Assembly: GCF_019578655.1 (NCBI RefSeq)
Contig: NC_063265.1
Coordinates: forward strand, 2,452,501-2,516,500
Direction of reading: 5' to 3'
DNA length: 64,000 bases
From: Ricinus communis
Taxonomy: Eukaryota > Streptophyta > Magnoliopsida > Malpighiales > Euphorbiaceae
Under the pieces are notes generated by a model. That model searched no databases. It was not told the origin of the DNA and saw nothing but the letters and a program-made list of their open reading frames with translations. Below, piece by piece: positions 13,512-23,959 of this stretch (position 1 is the first letter of the stretch; each line of letters opens with the position of its first letter). The position numbers and the translations under genes were made by a program.

Positions 13512-14133
13512 ATTCGAATATGATCTATTTTTAATAAAAAAATTATTAGCTGAGATATACTTTCTTTACCTTAAATTCAATTTTTAATCATTTTTTAAAT
13601 TTATATATGAGTTATCTTTTTGCTCAAAGTTACAATTGCCCTTTATCAACCAAACAATAATATTCCCTTTTTAATTTGGAGAATTCTATGAAAATTGACT
13701 TATGTATCATGATTTTGGGTGTATATGATACAATAATAGCAAGAGGAATTAATTTAATGTCTGATGTGAATAAATAGATAGATAGAGTAATTTTAAATCT
13801 AACTAGAGAGCAAAAGGGAAAGAAAAATTAAGGATGATTTGTTAATGTAAGAGCTTCACCATTAATCATGTAGTTGTTGTTTTTAAATGCTCATCCAGAT
13901 GATATAATTTGGTACAATTTTTCAGAATTACATGTGATTTATCTTCTTAAAAAATGCACATTCGTCTTAAAAGAGATTTGAAATTGATTATTTTGATTAT
14001 ATTAATATTTTGATAGCATTTCTCTAAATATTGAATTAATGCTATCTTAGATTTAATTTTATATAATATTTAATTCTCTTCATTAGATTTTTTTTATCAG
14101 TCAATCTAGTTAAAAGACACAATTTATAAATAA
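13512..14133. mobile_element. About 620 bp segment present only in arm 1
   Basis: Arm 1 and arm 2 align on both sides of this segment (13,440-13,511 and 14,134 onward against 33,190-33,050 inverted), but arm 2 passes directly from one side to the other. AT-rich sequence on both junctions (attattttat and aataatttaat) could be a degraded target duplication. No coding potential or clear terminal inverted repeat is visible. An insertion in arm 1 or a deletion in arm 2 would both explain it. Confidence 0.4.
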
Positions 14134-14589
14134 AAATAATAATTTAATCTTTAAATTTAATAATAAATATGAAAGAGAACACAAATTATTTTTGGTAACT
14201 CAATTTCAACTATGTATTAATTTTAGCTTGGTGAATGAGCCACTTAAAACCTTTTAAAATTAAGAGCGTTTGACATTGTTATTGGAAAATAATTGATAAT
14301 TTAAAAAAAAAGCAATGTACTACAAACTTCAATTTACAACAACTCAAATTTGAAACTTCTCCCCAATTCTTAATTTTAAAATGAATAAACTAAATTAACC
14401 TTTTATTATTTAGTTAATCTTATTTACTATTCTTTTATTTTTCATTTAAAATAACATAATTTGAATTTATTTTACGAATAAATAAACAAAAATTTAGAGT
14501 TTTTTTTAAATCCCTTAAAAAGACTAATTTAATATTAAAATAAAATATTTATTATTTCTTTTATAAAATTCTATTATAAACAATTTATA

Positions 14590-15560
14590 ACAGTAAAGGT
14601 TATTTAATATATCGTTCAAGAATAAGAAATACCATGAATTTATAAGAGTAAAGGTCTAACCAACTAAGTGGCTAGTTCTAGTCATTGTAGTATTAATTGG
14701 ATTCAAACTTAATTTTATTAATCGGACTCTACACTTTCTCGCTCATTTACTCCTACCTTAATCAAATTAATTTCTACTATAATGTATTCTTATATAAGTA
14801 TAAAAAGATGAATTAGAGTTCAAAAACACAAAAGAATTATTTTTTGTTTTATTATTATATTAATTCTTACATAAAAAATATATTAATATTTACAAATGTA
14901 TTTAAATGTAACAAAAGTTATTCAAAATTATCGTAAATTATTTTATTAAAAGTAGTAAAATAAAGAATAGGGACATCTGCGGGAAGAAGCGTAAAAGGAA
15001 ATCTTCTAAATGTCTCTCCATCTTTATCCTACCTGAACTCCATTGCTATTTCTGCCTTTTGAAACGGTCCTACAAGGCAAATTATACGGGGACCCGAATA
15101 CCCCTTGCATTGTGTACTCGTGTCCAAAGCACTGCTGTTTTATTCAAATGATGGGGCAAAATTTAAATGGCACATGTGAGACAATTTCTTATCCAAAATA
15201 ATGTCCCATCCTGTTTTTGCCGATTTATAACAGAATAGTGATCTTCTTTTTTTTTTTTTGCTGTTTGGTGCTATTTTGTCTTCTTCATTCTCTATTTTTT
15301 ATCATTCAAACTTTTGAATCGATTCTTTTCTTTATTCTTTTTCTTAGCTTTTATTCTCTAGTTCATAATTCTGTTAATTCGTTCTTTTCTTTCTTTTTTT
15401 GTTCATTATAACACAATTTTGTTCTTCATTCCTTTGCTTCTTTCTTTTTTTCTTCTCATTGATAGATTTTTATGATATGAAATTCTTTATTCTTTCATTT
15501 TTTTGTGATAGAATTGATTGATAGAGGATTTAATGGATGAAAATCTGAAAATTTTGAATC
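14590..15560. other. Intergenic, leading into the FAR1/MULE-like element
   Basis: No gene is seen. The part up to about 14,980 is AT-rich without features I can name. From 15,240 to 15,470 the plus strand is strongly pyrimidine-rich (long T and TTCTT runs). A short frame beginning ATGGATGAAAATCTG at 15,534 may be the decayed start of the transposase gene that follows. I could not find a convincing left terminus of the transposon. Confidence 0.4.
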
Positions 15561-16960
15561 AATAGAATAATTGTGCAGCTGAATATTCAACTACTAAAAG
15601 AATATTATGATTATTGTCTAGAAACTACAGGTTCATAATGCTCATAATTTTAGTTTCATTATCGAAAAGGAACAGGTTCATTATGTACATGATTGAGGTT
15701 CATTATTATAGGTTCATTATGTTTGCACTATAAGTTTATTACATATGAAATACATGTTCATTATTTATAACATTTAGTTTCATTATGTTCATAGTAATAA
15801 TACATGTTTATTATTGAAATAGAATAGGTCTATTATGTATTAAACTAAGTTTCAATATGTTTTCTATTTTTACAGTTGATAATAATAACAATGCAGCTGT
15901 TGAGGATTTATCTGGACTGTCTGTCAAATTTGTTGGTGAAGCTTATGATTTATACAATAGGTATGCATTCAGAGTAGGTTTAGTATTAGAAAGAGTAAAC
16001 AAAGATTTAGAGCAGATGACAAAAGAATATAAATGAAAAGATTTTGTTGCTCAAAGGCTCGAGAAAAAGAAAAGAAAATAAAAAAAATAAGTGTTATTCG
16101 AAACTTGATATTCAATCTGGTTGTAAAGCTTCTATTTAGTTTGATATTGATGAAGAATGAGTTTGGACTATAAAAAAGATGAAAAAGAACATAATTATGA
16201 GCTATATCCATCAAGTAAAACTTATTTGCTTCGTTCACATAGAGGAGTTACAAAAAAATCAGTTGAGTTATTTTAAGCATTTAAAGAAAAGTGGAGTTGT
16301 TGTTGTTGATGGTACTAGGTTGCTAAAAAATCAATCCTGGAGGATCACCATTTATTAGTTTTATAGTTAAAGAAGCTTATACTAATTTAGCATTACAAAC
16401 ATAAAGAAATTGGATGGCACCAATTCGAATGCTTTGATTGAAATATTTAGAAAAAGACAGTTAAATGAAAATGACTTTTTCTTTGATTTTGAGATTGATG
16501 TTGATACAAGATTTATATAATTTTTTTTAAGAGATGCTTAGATAAGATAAGATTATGAGACGTTTGGAGATTTGTTAGTCCATGATACCATATATCGCAC
16601 TAATAGATATAATATTATTTGGGGCCTATTTGTTGGTATAATGCATCAATGTAATGTTTGGTTGTGGTTTTCTATTAAATGATAGAATTGAGTCCTTTGT
16701 ATAGCTGTTTAGTACCTTTTTAAGATCTATGGGAGGTAAACATCCATAAAAGAATAATGACAGATCAATCTGTTATTATGGCTGCTGTAATTTTTATGGT
16801 GTTTCGAGACTCATATCGTAGATTTATATTTGGCACATAGGAGAGAACTCAAAGAAGAACATCAAGTGCTTAAGAAGTTAAAAAGAATTTGTAGAATTAT
16901 TCAATTATGCTATGAAGTATATTGATACAGAGGCATAGTTTGCATTTTATTGGATCAGTT
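15534..16960 (+). pseudogene. FAR1/FHY3-type MULE transposase pseudogene
   Basis: Across several frames the plus strand encodes recognisable pieces of the FAR1 family, which derives from Mutator-like transposases. From 15,930 it reads AYDLYNRYAFRVG, the start of the FAR1 DNA-binding domain. Near 16,190 it reads HNYELYPSSKTYLLRSHR, and from 16,560 YETFGDLLVHDTIYRTNRYN with GLFVGIMHQ, the MULE transposase core (family pattern FGDVVxFDTTYxTN..PFAPFVGVNHH). Near 16,690 it reads RIESFV and FSTFLRSMGGKHP with MTDQS. The first catalytic Asp region survives as VHDTIY, but stops and frameshifts are frequent and the SWIM-domain C-terminus is gone. The copy cannot be active. Confidence 0.75.
15600..15860. 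repeat. Degenerate GTTCATTAT repeat block, left
   Basis: Repeated words of the form ggttcattatg, tttcattatg and gttcattatt occur about every 20-40 bases. Related motifs (gttcatca, gttcattat) make up the longer repeats at 18,640-19,190 on the other side of the transposase and passenger genes. The two blocks may be subterminal repeats of one element. Confidence 0.5.
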
Positions 16961-16969
16961 ATTTCAAAT

Positions 16970-17363
16970 GAACCTGACTTTTTTACTAATTGTTTTAATG
17001 AACCTGTAATTATTTTGTCATGAACTTGCAGTTATATTTTACTAAACTGAAGTTATATTCCAATATACCTGCAGTTAAGTTCCAATAAACCTGCATTTAT
17101 ATTCAAAAGAATGAACCTGCAGTTATATTTTAATGAACCTAATGTTATATTCCAATATATAAGCATTTACATTCCAATGAACCTACAGTTATATTATAAT
17201 AAACCTGCAGTTACATTCCAATGAACCTCCAGTTATATTTTAATGAACCTGAAGTTATATTCCAATATAACTACAGTTATATTCCAATAAACCTGCAATT
17301 AAGTTCTAATGAATCTTCAGTTATGTTTTAGTGAACCGACACTTATATTTTAATATACCTATG
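16970..17363. repeat. 22-bp minisatellite, about 18 copies
   Basis: The plus strand contains a tandem array with a period close to 22 bases, consensus cctgcagttatattccaatgaa, with many single-base variants (ccaat/ttaat and gaa/aaa/ata endings). It begins where the transposase similarity ends and stops just before the antisense passenger gene, so it sits in the middle of the transposon. Confidence 0.8.
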
Positions 17364-17399
17364 TGTTTTCTTCAGGTTAGTAACAAAATATTATTATCA

Positions 17400-18600
17400 C
17401 AATAATTCTTGGATACGAAAGTTATACAAGTTTAGAGAGAAGTGATGTCCTGCTTTTAATAAAGACTTTTTTCTAGTAGTATTTTATCATCATAAAGGAG
17501 TGAGACTATTAATTTTTCGATGTCTAAGAAGTTGTTTAATACTGCTATACTTTGTGATTTTTATTATTGTTACACTTATTTCTTTTTCCAGTCTTGAACG
17601 TACCAGACTTTTTACAGTGTAATGACACCAATTGAACTCCTTAATTTCATTGAAATTGATTAGAGAAAATAGAATACTATAGTTTCATTTTCTACTTTAG
17701 GGGCCCTTCAGCATAGTAGAGACAACAAAAATAGTGGACTCTCTCTTGAATTCATCATCATGATCTCCTTTGTTCACTATTTCATCAGTCATACTTCTTG
17801 TTATAGGACTACCAGAAGTTACAGCTCATCTTTTCCTCTATTCTTTCAACAACTGATTATATTTATTGTTGTCATTATCCCATTTGGCTTCTACAATGAT
17901 TTTAGGACCACGAGAAATAGCCAATATAGAAACTGCATCCTCCTAAGTTAGCTTAAGTTTTTCTTTCTCTAAAACTAAAGCACACCTACAAAAATCAAAA
18001 TTCTCTACAATGTATCTACTTAACTGTCCATGACATTCACAGAACATTAATTTTAAAAGGCTGCCAAAGCTAATGTCTTCAGCTGCTTAACGTTGCTCTA
18101 GTGACAGTCTCTTGATCATGTTGGACAAACCAGATGAAGACATCTTGGTAGGTATGACAAATCTAACCTCCTTTTCTTTATGTTTTATAGGTTGTGATTT
18201 AGATGTCTCCTTTAGTAATTGTTCTTCAGAAGTAGAATCAGTATCTTCATCTGATTCTTCTGCAACCACTTTCTTCCCTTTGTCAATTATTGAGCATGTT
18301 TTGTATCTCTTATTTTGCCCTTGAGTTTGTCGAGTTGTAGTAACTTCTTTTCTTTTCTTAACATTTTTACTCACATCAGTAGCAACAACTTGCTTTGATT
18401 TCTTTTATTAAGCATGTCCATTTTCGTTTCCAACACTATCAGTAGTTTTGTTCTTCATAACATTAGTCAGAGGAATATCCCAATCTGTGCTATCATTATT
18501 AGATTCCTCAGTTATGGTCCTCTTTTTTGCCCTTGTGGATTCTTCTTACTGAACTTTTTTCTCTAAGATATTTTTTCTATCCATTTTTATCTTGCAAAAT
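17400..18600 (-). pseudogene. Transposon passenger, PMD/ULP1-like N-terminal region, decayed
   Basis: The minus strand has a 95-codon frame at 18,374-18,087, rich in Lys, Glu, Ser and Asp, ending with SGLSNMIKRLSLEQR. Broken frames continue downstream: EDISFGSLLKLMF with YIVENFDFCRCALVL (18,080-17,960), then MTDEIVNKGDHDDEFKRES with STMLKGP (near 17,790-17,710), then FNWCHYTVKSLVRS (near 17,630-17,590). This order (a basic disordered tail, 'QR..VxxIGFGSLLxL', a 'STxLxP' block, 'NWCxYxLxxL') is what I associate with the long plant genes carried by MULEs that often end in a ULP1-type cysteine protease domain. No protease domain is seen here. Several stops, including one near 18,405, and frameshifts make it a pseudogene. 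Confidence 0.5.
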
Positions 18601-18775
18601 AATAATTACTATAAATAAGAGCTAATAATTCATTAAATGGATTTTATTAATAATGAACCTTATATGATTAATAGATGAATCTGTAAGTTTTAACTAATGA
18701 ACATGCTATATGTGCATAAAAATAAATATGTATTCATAGGCTATAATAGATTAGTTCATTATCTTTAAATAACAA

Positions 18776-19190
18776 GTTCATCACAGTATAACATTAGGTT
18801 CATCAAATATTTTAACATGTTGAAACAACATATTCAGTATTCATAGATTATAATGAACATGTTTATTATCTTCAAATTACAAGTTCATCAAATTATCACT
18901 TAAGGTTCATCAAATATTTTATACATATCGAAACAACAGATTTATTATTCATAAGTTATAATTAACAGGCTTATTATCTTCAAACTACAGGTCCATCAAA
19001 GTATCATTTGAAGTTCATCAAATATTTTATACATATTAAAACAACATATCATTATTCATAGGTTATCATGGACATGTTTATTATATTCAAACAATAAGTT
19101 CATCGCCGTATAATATTAGATTAATAAAATATTTTATATGTATTGAAACGACATATCCATTATACATAGGTAATATAAGTTAAAATCATA
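18776..19190. repeat. 107-bp tandem repeat, four units
   Basis: Units begin gttcatc or gtccatc at 18,776, 18,883, 18,991 and 19,098, giving a period of 107-108 bases. Each unit carries ggttcatcaaatatttta, a gaaacaacat word and a ttcatag-ttataat stretch. A partial, more diverged unit lies at about 18,640-18,775. The array is the right-hand counterpart of the block at 15,600-15,860. Confidence 0.8.
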
Positions 19191-19570
19191 TCCTATTGGT
19201 ATCTTATAGGTATACTTTTAGTATTTTTTTTAGGACGAAATTAAAAAAAGTAAATTCATAATAATAGAAATTAAAAAAAAAGTTTCAGTATCTTTTAGGT
19301 ATACTTTTAATATTTTTTTCTAACGAAATTATAAAAAAAATAAAATGATATAAAATAAAAACTGAATTTATAATAATACGAATTAAAAATAATATCATTC
19401 CAGTATCTTATAGATTTACTTTTAGTATCTTTATCTTTCGATATTTTGTAGGTATATTTTTAGTATTTTTTTTAACGAAATTCAGAAATAATATAAAATA
19501 AAAACTGAAGTCATAATAATGTAAAATCTTAAAAAAAAATCCTTCAGATGTCTTATAAGTACACTTTCAT
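19190..19570. repeat. Degenerate tandem repeat, roughly 110-130 bp units
   Basis: The phrase agtatcttataggtatacttttagtattttttt followed by acgaaatt and an A-rich stretch recurs about three to four times between 19,195 and 19,565. It directly follows the 107-bp array and may be the right end of the transposon. No terminal inverted repeat could be fixed. Confidence 0.6.
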
Positions 19571-19816
19571 GTAATATGCAAACTATGCTTTTTGAAAAGT
19601 TTGTTTCTTTTTTTTCTGAAATTCCTAATCATGCAGCTTATCAATAAAAGAGCAGTCGATATTATGCTTATTTCTAGCGTAGAAACAAAAAAATTCAATT
19701 TCTTGCTCCTTCGAAAATTCTCAATATGTACTAACAGAAAATTGATATAACTTGTCGACACAATTACACGATAAAAAATGAATAAGGAATACAGCTTCTA
19801 ACAAGTGAAGTTTGAA

Positions 19817-20880
19817 CTAGGACATGCTGCATTCTCGAGGGAGTCCTTGTGGGAACGTTTTAGTATCAGTGCAGTAATTATATATCATATAATTCTTCTG
19901 CACCTGTTGCAGCTTCTCTTGACTTATTGAATCAAGCTCCTTTGAAAGCCATGAATTTGTTTTAGATGATGAATTTCTATCACAAGAAGATGCTCCATTA
20001 TACCAGATACAAGCATTGGCATTGAAGTTCCTATAGGAAGCAGTGAATGGAGCTTGACTCCAATCTGTCTTGACAAATCCACCTCTTGTAGCCCAGTAAT
20101 CAGCATTCCATAGACTAGAGTAAATCCTCATTGGTTGATTCTTTGGGAATGGAACACTAATGCTCTCCATGTTCTTGGACTCTCTAATAGGAGTCCCATC
20201 AACAGAAAAACTGAAACGCAGGTACAAAATAACTTCAATATACATTATGTAAATATGCTAAATGAGACTACAAGATTTTGGTATGACGGGTTTGCTTTAA
20301 TTGCTTACATGATACGCCGAGGATTTCAAAGAATGGAATAGGTGTGGAAATCTGCAGTTGCGTCAAACCATAAATAGAATTGTTGCTCTTCGTTACCTTT
20401 GCCTTGGCTAAATACACAAGTATGAAGAATGTAAGGATCACCACTCAGATTTCCCAAGAACTCAAAGTCTATCTCATCCCATGTGGACCCTTTCGAGGAT
20501 AACTGCAAATTCAAATATTTCATTAGTCAAATGAGCACAAACTTCTAAATTGAAGCCATACAGTAGCTGCATATATCTGGAGGAAGTTAAGAATTTACAT
20601 AGTAGGCAGTGACAGTGCCAGCAGAGTTGCTAGTGACAAGCTTGAGCTGCATATCAATCTTTCCAAAAAGATACTCATTCTTCGACTGAAATCCAGAGCC
20701 AGAAGCTTTGTCAAGGTTAAGGGTAAGAAGCTGGCCATTGTTGAGTATCTTAGCACGACCATCTCCCCAAGTGATATCAAAGTCTTGGATGAAGTCACCA
20801 GCAAATTATACGAGCTAATTGTAAGAGAGATGATCAATGAGAGTGCTGAACCCCTCTGTGCAAGCAAGAAAAGAAGCCGT
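19817..20880 (-). pseudogene. Xyloglucan endotransglucosylase/hydrolase (XTH), probably non-functional
   Basis: XTH enzymes cut and rejoin xyloglucan in the plant cell wall. Three exons are clear on the minus strand: 20,880-20,599, 20,502-20,309 and 20,210-19,817, all with GT-AG borders, together 870 bases, the usual XTH length. Exon 1 encodes the mature start ([20 protein letters not shown]); exon 2 has the intact GH16 catalytic motif DEIDFEFLG followed by an N-glycosylation site (NLS); exon 3 has the XET C-terminus with its four cysteines, ending RECSMS. Three lesions are visible. The expected start reads ACG (20,880-20,878). The signal-peptide region needs two compensating frame changes near 20,850 and 20,815. 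The conserved Trp after YSIL is TGA at 20,328-20,326. Sequencing error is possible but unlikely to explain all three. Confidence 0.85.
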
Positions 20881-20917
20881 TGAGCTTGTTCTGTACTGAA
20901 GGAGAAGTTATTTTCCT

Positions 20918-20925
20918 CTATATAG
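20918..20925 (-). promoter_or_regulatory. TATA box of the XTH gene
   Basis: CTATATAG lies about 40 bases upstream of the expected start position on the minus strand. The spacing implies a very short leader, so this is a plausible core promoter but is not proven. Confidence 0.4.
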
Positions 20926-21151
20926 AAGTGAAATGATGGATTGGCAAGGTTCTTAAGGTTTGTATTTATAATACAATTGTTCCTTGGAGGGATAAGAAAT
21001 GAAACAAGGAAAGAGGGTAATTACACAGGAAGGTTCTATGTCAGAAGATGTGACCAGTTGGCTTTGATTATCGAACAGTGGATTTAATCAATGGCGAACA
21101 ACAAGATGCAACTATTAGACGCAGTTTGAGTTTAGATCTATGATGAAAACA

Positions 21152-21171
21152 GAGAGAGAGAGAGAGAGAGG
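21152..21171. repeat. (GA)n microsatellite
   Basis: About ten uninterrupted GA units follow gaaaaca, upstream of the XTH promoter region on its minus-strand reading. GA/CT tracts are common near plant promoters. Confidence 0.85.
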
Positions 21172-21399
21172 CCCTGCAGCAGGACCCAACTTCTCTTCAC
21201 CAAACATGGAGGTTGGTGTGTGGGTCTTTTACTTTGGCACTTTCTTTTCCACTTTCTTTGCTTCACCTAAACCCACCACCACCTCTCCTGTGGAGTCGGT
21301 GATACTTTCATTACGTTATATTCAATTCTACCATTCTAACATTTATGAACGAAATATGGCCATAGGTTTTAGAAGATTATAATAACTTGGTTGATTCAG

Positions 21400-22390
21400 G
21401 GAGTGGGGAAAAAAACAAAGTATACGTTCGAACATGTAATATGAAAATTTTATTTTTTCCTTTTTGCCTTTGTTATTTAAATAAGAATAAATAAGAATAA
21501 ATAAAATTTATAAATAATGTAATTAATTTAGAAAAATTATAAAAAAAATAGTAAGTTTAAACTTAAAAAAAATTTACTAAGAAATTAGCTAAAAATATTC
21601 ATTCTACTGAAAATTAAATAAGAGATTTCAATCTCTAATTGAAAAAAGTTGAAAGCAATTATATTTTTAAATATAAAATATATATATATATATATATATA
21701 TATAGTAATCTTTGTTAATTATAAATAAGGATTATTCTAAAAAATTATATATATTTTTATTTTATAACAAATTTAAAAACATACTACATTTATCTTTTAT
21801 CTTTTTGAATTCAATCAAATTTGACTCAAATTATTTTTTTGCAATCCCAACCTGCACAGTTCTCCTAACTCTGAAACTCACTATGAACCTGATATCAAGA
21901 AAAATAAAACTTAAAGAATCACGAGATTTAGTGTTTTGGTCTAATTTTTATAATTTCAACACCCAAAAGGTATTTCCATAATTTCTAGCTTTGCAAGGGG
22001 AATTTCTGTAATTTCCAGTTTTGTCGGAACAATAGTTAAAATTCATTTTTAAAAGTCTTTAATTATTTTAAGTGCGAATTAGAAGTTTAACTTAATTTAG
22101 TAGTGGTAGGATTAGTTTAGTCTATAAATATCTAGGCTTATAACAATTATTATTAAGAGTTTTCCAAATTTATTAACAAATATTTCCTGCAAATTGTTGG
22201 TCTAGAATTGTGTGTTTTAATCTTCTTTAGGCATGATCCGAAACTTTCTAAGTCTTGACTCTTAGAAGTTTTCTTGTCTTTTCTTTTCTATTCCTCTATT
22301 TCATAACGGAATTTCTGCTAAATCAGATATGAAATTCAATCTTAACCTTTATTTTTTTAAGAAATCAACATAGAACCGGTTTCCTAAATT
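21400..22390. other. AT-rich intergenic with (AT)n microsatellite
   Basis: No gene is seen. An uninterrupted (TA)n run of about 13 units lies at 21,680-21,705. The stretch at 21,840-21,900 (cctgcacagttctcctaactctgaaactcac) resembles 9,610-9,650 in module S, so a small fragment of the duplicated array reaches here. The rest shows no recognisable structure. Confidence 0.5.
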
Positions 22391-22399
22391 CGTCCTACA

Positions 22400-23893
22400 T
22401 CAAAGCCTTATTGGTATGAACTATACAAGGTTCAATTTGAGGTTTCATGAACTATTCAAGCCACCAATTCAAGATTGAAAGACTTTCCTAACAACGTATA
22501 TTCACAATAATTAATAACTAGTGAACATTGAGATTTCACCATACATTATATCAAACTGGAAAAAGAATAATGAGAAAAAATTGGAGTGGCAGCAATGAAA
22601 CTTTATGAAGCTATCCATTGATCAAAAGAATGCACTATAATTTTAAAATCAGTGGAAAAAATTTTAAGATGTGAACAATATAAAGAGATTATGAAGATAA
22701 GTACCAATAACATATGCATATTCTTGAACAAACACTGTTTCTTGAAAGGCCACTACATGCAAGCAGCATGTCACCTGCAAGGGAAGAAGATATACAAGAA
22801 AGAAGAGGAAGTGTTAAATCAAATGACATATGGAGGTATAGCCATCATTCCACTGACTACGAAACACATAGCTGAAAATATAAACAACTACATTATAAAA
22901 CAAATCTCATGATAATACGAATCAACTGAAAGTATGAGATGAAGTTATATATTTAAACATAATATAAAACATGTCATTACAGAAAAATAAATGCGTGAAG
23001 ATTAAAACCAATGCTTCTTACTTTGTGACCATGAGCATTGCAATGCTCCACAATATGGTGTGTATCGTATGCAATACCCCGCATGGCAGCAAGGTATGAA
23101 AGAGCCAATTGTCTATCACTAATGTAAAGGGTCATGCCACAAATAATTCCCTTTGCCTTTGGATATGCAATAAGAGACCTGTAGTATAAAGAATTTAAAA
23201 GCTCAATGATTAATAAAAAAAATTGGGCACTATAACTTGGAAAGGCCTTTTATTCACTAATCGTTTACCTGTTTCCATGAAAGTCGGGAAGGACATGTAC
23301 ATCTTGTGTTAAAGCAGCAAATGCAACATTTATGTCATCCATTATAGTCCTCAAAATATTGTTCAATAGTTCGAACAATGAAATGTCTAGAAGACAAGTA
23401 ATATATGATCAAACATAGTTATTAAAGGCGCATAATTAGGTGTATGCTTGAGAGACGTGACGTGCAAAAGAGAAGAAAATAAAAGAATAAAACTTTTGAA
23501 AGAAATTGAAATTTTAGACAAACGTATATATATTTATATAATCAATAAGAGGAACACTCTCCATGATCCCCATACCACCAGCATAAGCATCAATCAGTGA
23601 AGTCTCGACAGGAGTTCCAGCTTCAGTACCTAGTTCCTAAACATATAGACAAATACTTGAAATAAACAATATAGAAATGTCCCATAGGTTTATGGTTGAC
23701 AATAATATATCCACTTTGCAAAGCCTAGATAAAGGTTATATGCCAAAATTTTAGCATCTAATCAAATGCGACTTGGTCAATGGACCTCAACGAAGCACCA
23801 TCTGAAATCAATGTGAATTCTTCAGTATAAAATTTCTTACCTTCGCAGCTGCAAGAGTCGAACCCACCCTGAGAATGACCAGGGAAAGCTACA
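22400..23893 (-). pseudogene. FGGY carbohydrate kinase pseudogene, copy 3
   Basis: Minus-strand exon relics are, in gene order: 23,893-23,840 (AFPGHSQGG, frame disturbed afterwards), 23,640-23,555 (ELGTEAGTPVETSLIDAYAG with GMGIMES), about 23,400-23,280 (the HVLPDFHGNR exon), about 23,190-23,020 (KAKGIICGMTL to HIVEHCNAHGHK, open throughout, then GTAAG) and 22,772-22,700 (DMLLACSGLS region). This is the only copy that keeps the LIDAYAGG exon. Frame damage in the first exon, and an AG-to-GTGAC change at the 22,770 exon edge, point to a dead gene. Intron sequence at 22,400-22,620 is again the shared 2,690-2,890 repeat. Confidence 0.75.
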
Positions 23894-23959
23894 CTTCATC
23901 CTGTTTGATGTCAGGTAAAAAGAAGAGTAAAATATCGGTAAATGCAGAACTAAAATGAT

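Larger units (their letters stand above)
9600..14580. repeat. Module S, arm 1 of a 5 kb inverted repeat
   Basis: This block is the reverse complement of 32,690-38,280, recognisable along nearly its whole length (for example 9,690-9,790 with 38,090-38,190, 10,760 with 37,070, 11,640 with 36,180, 12,430 with 35,420, 13,200 with 34,640, 14,400 with 32,860). Parts of it (10,080-11,060) also recur in the same orientation at 26,700-27,760. The arms differ by point changes and two large indels. It contains the remnant of an unidentified gene at 9,695-12,640 and otherwise no protein-coding signal. Confidence 0.85.
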
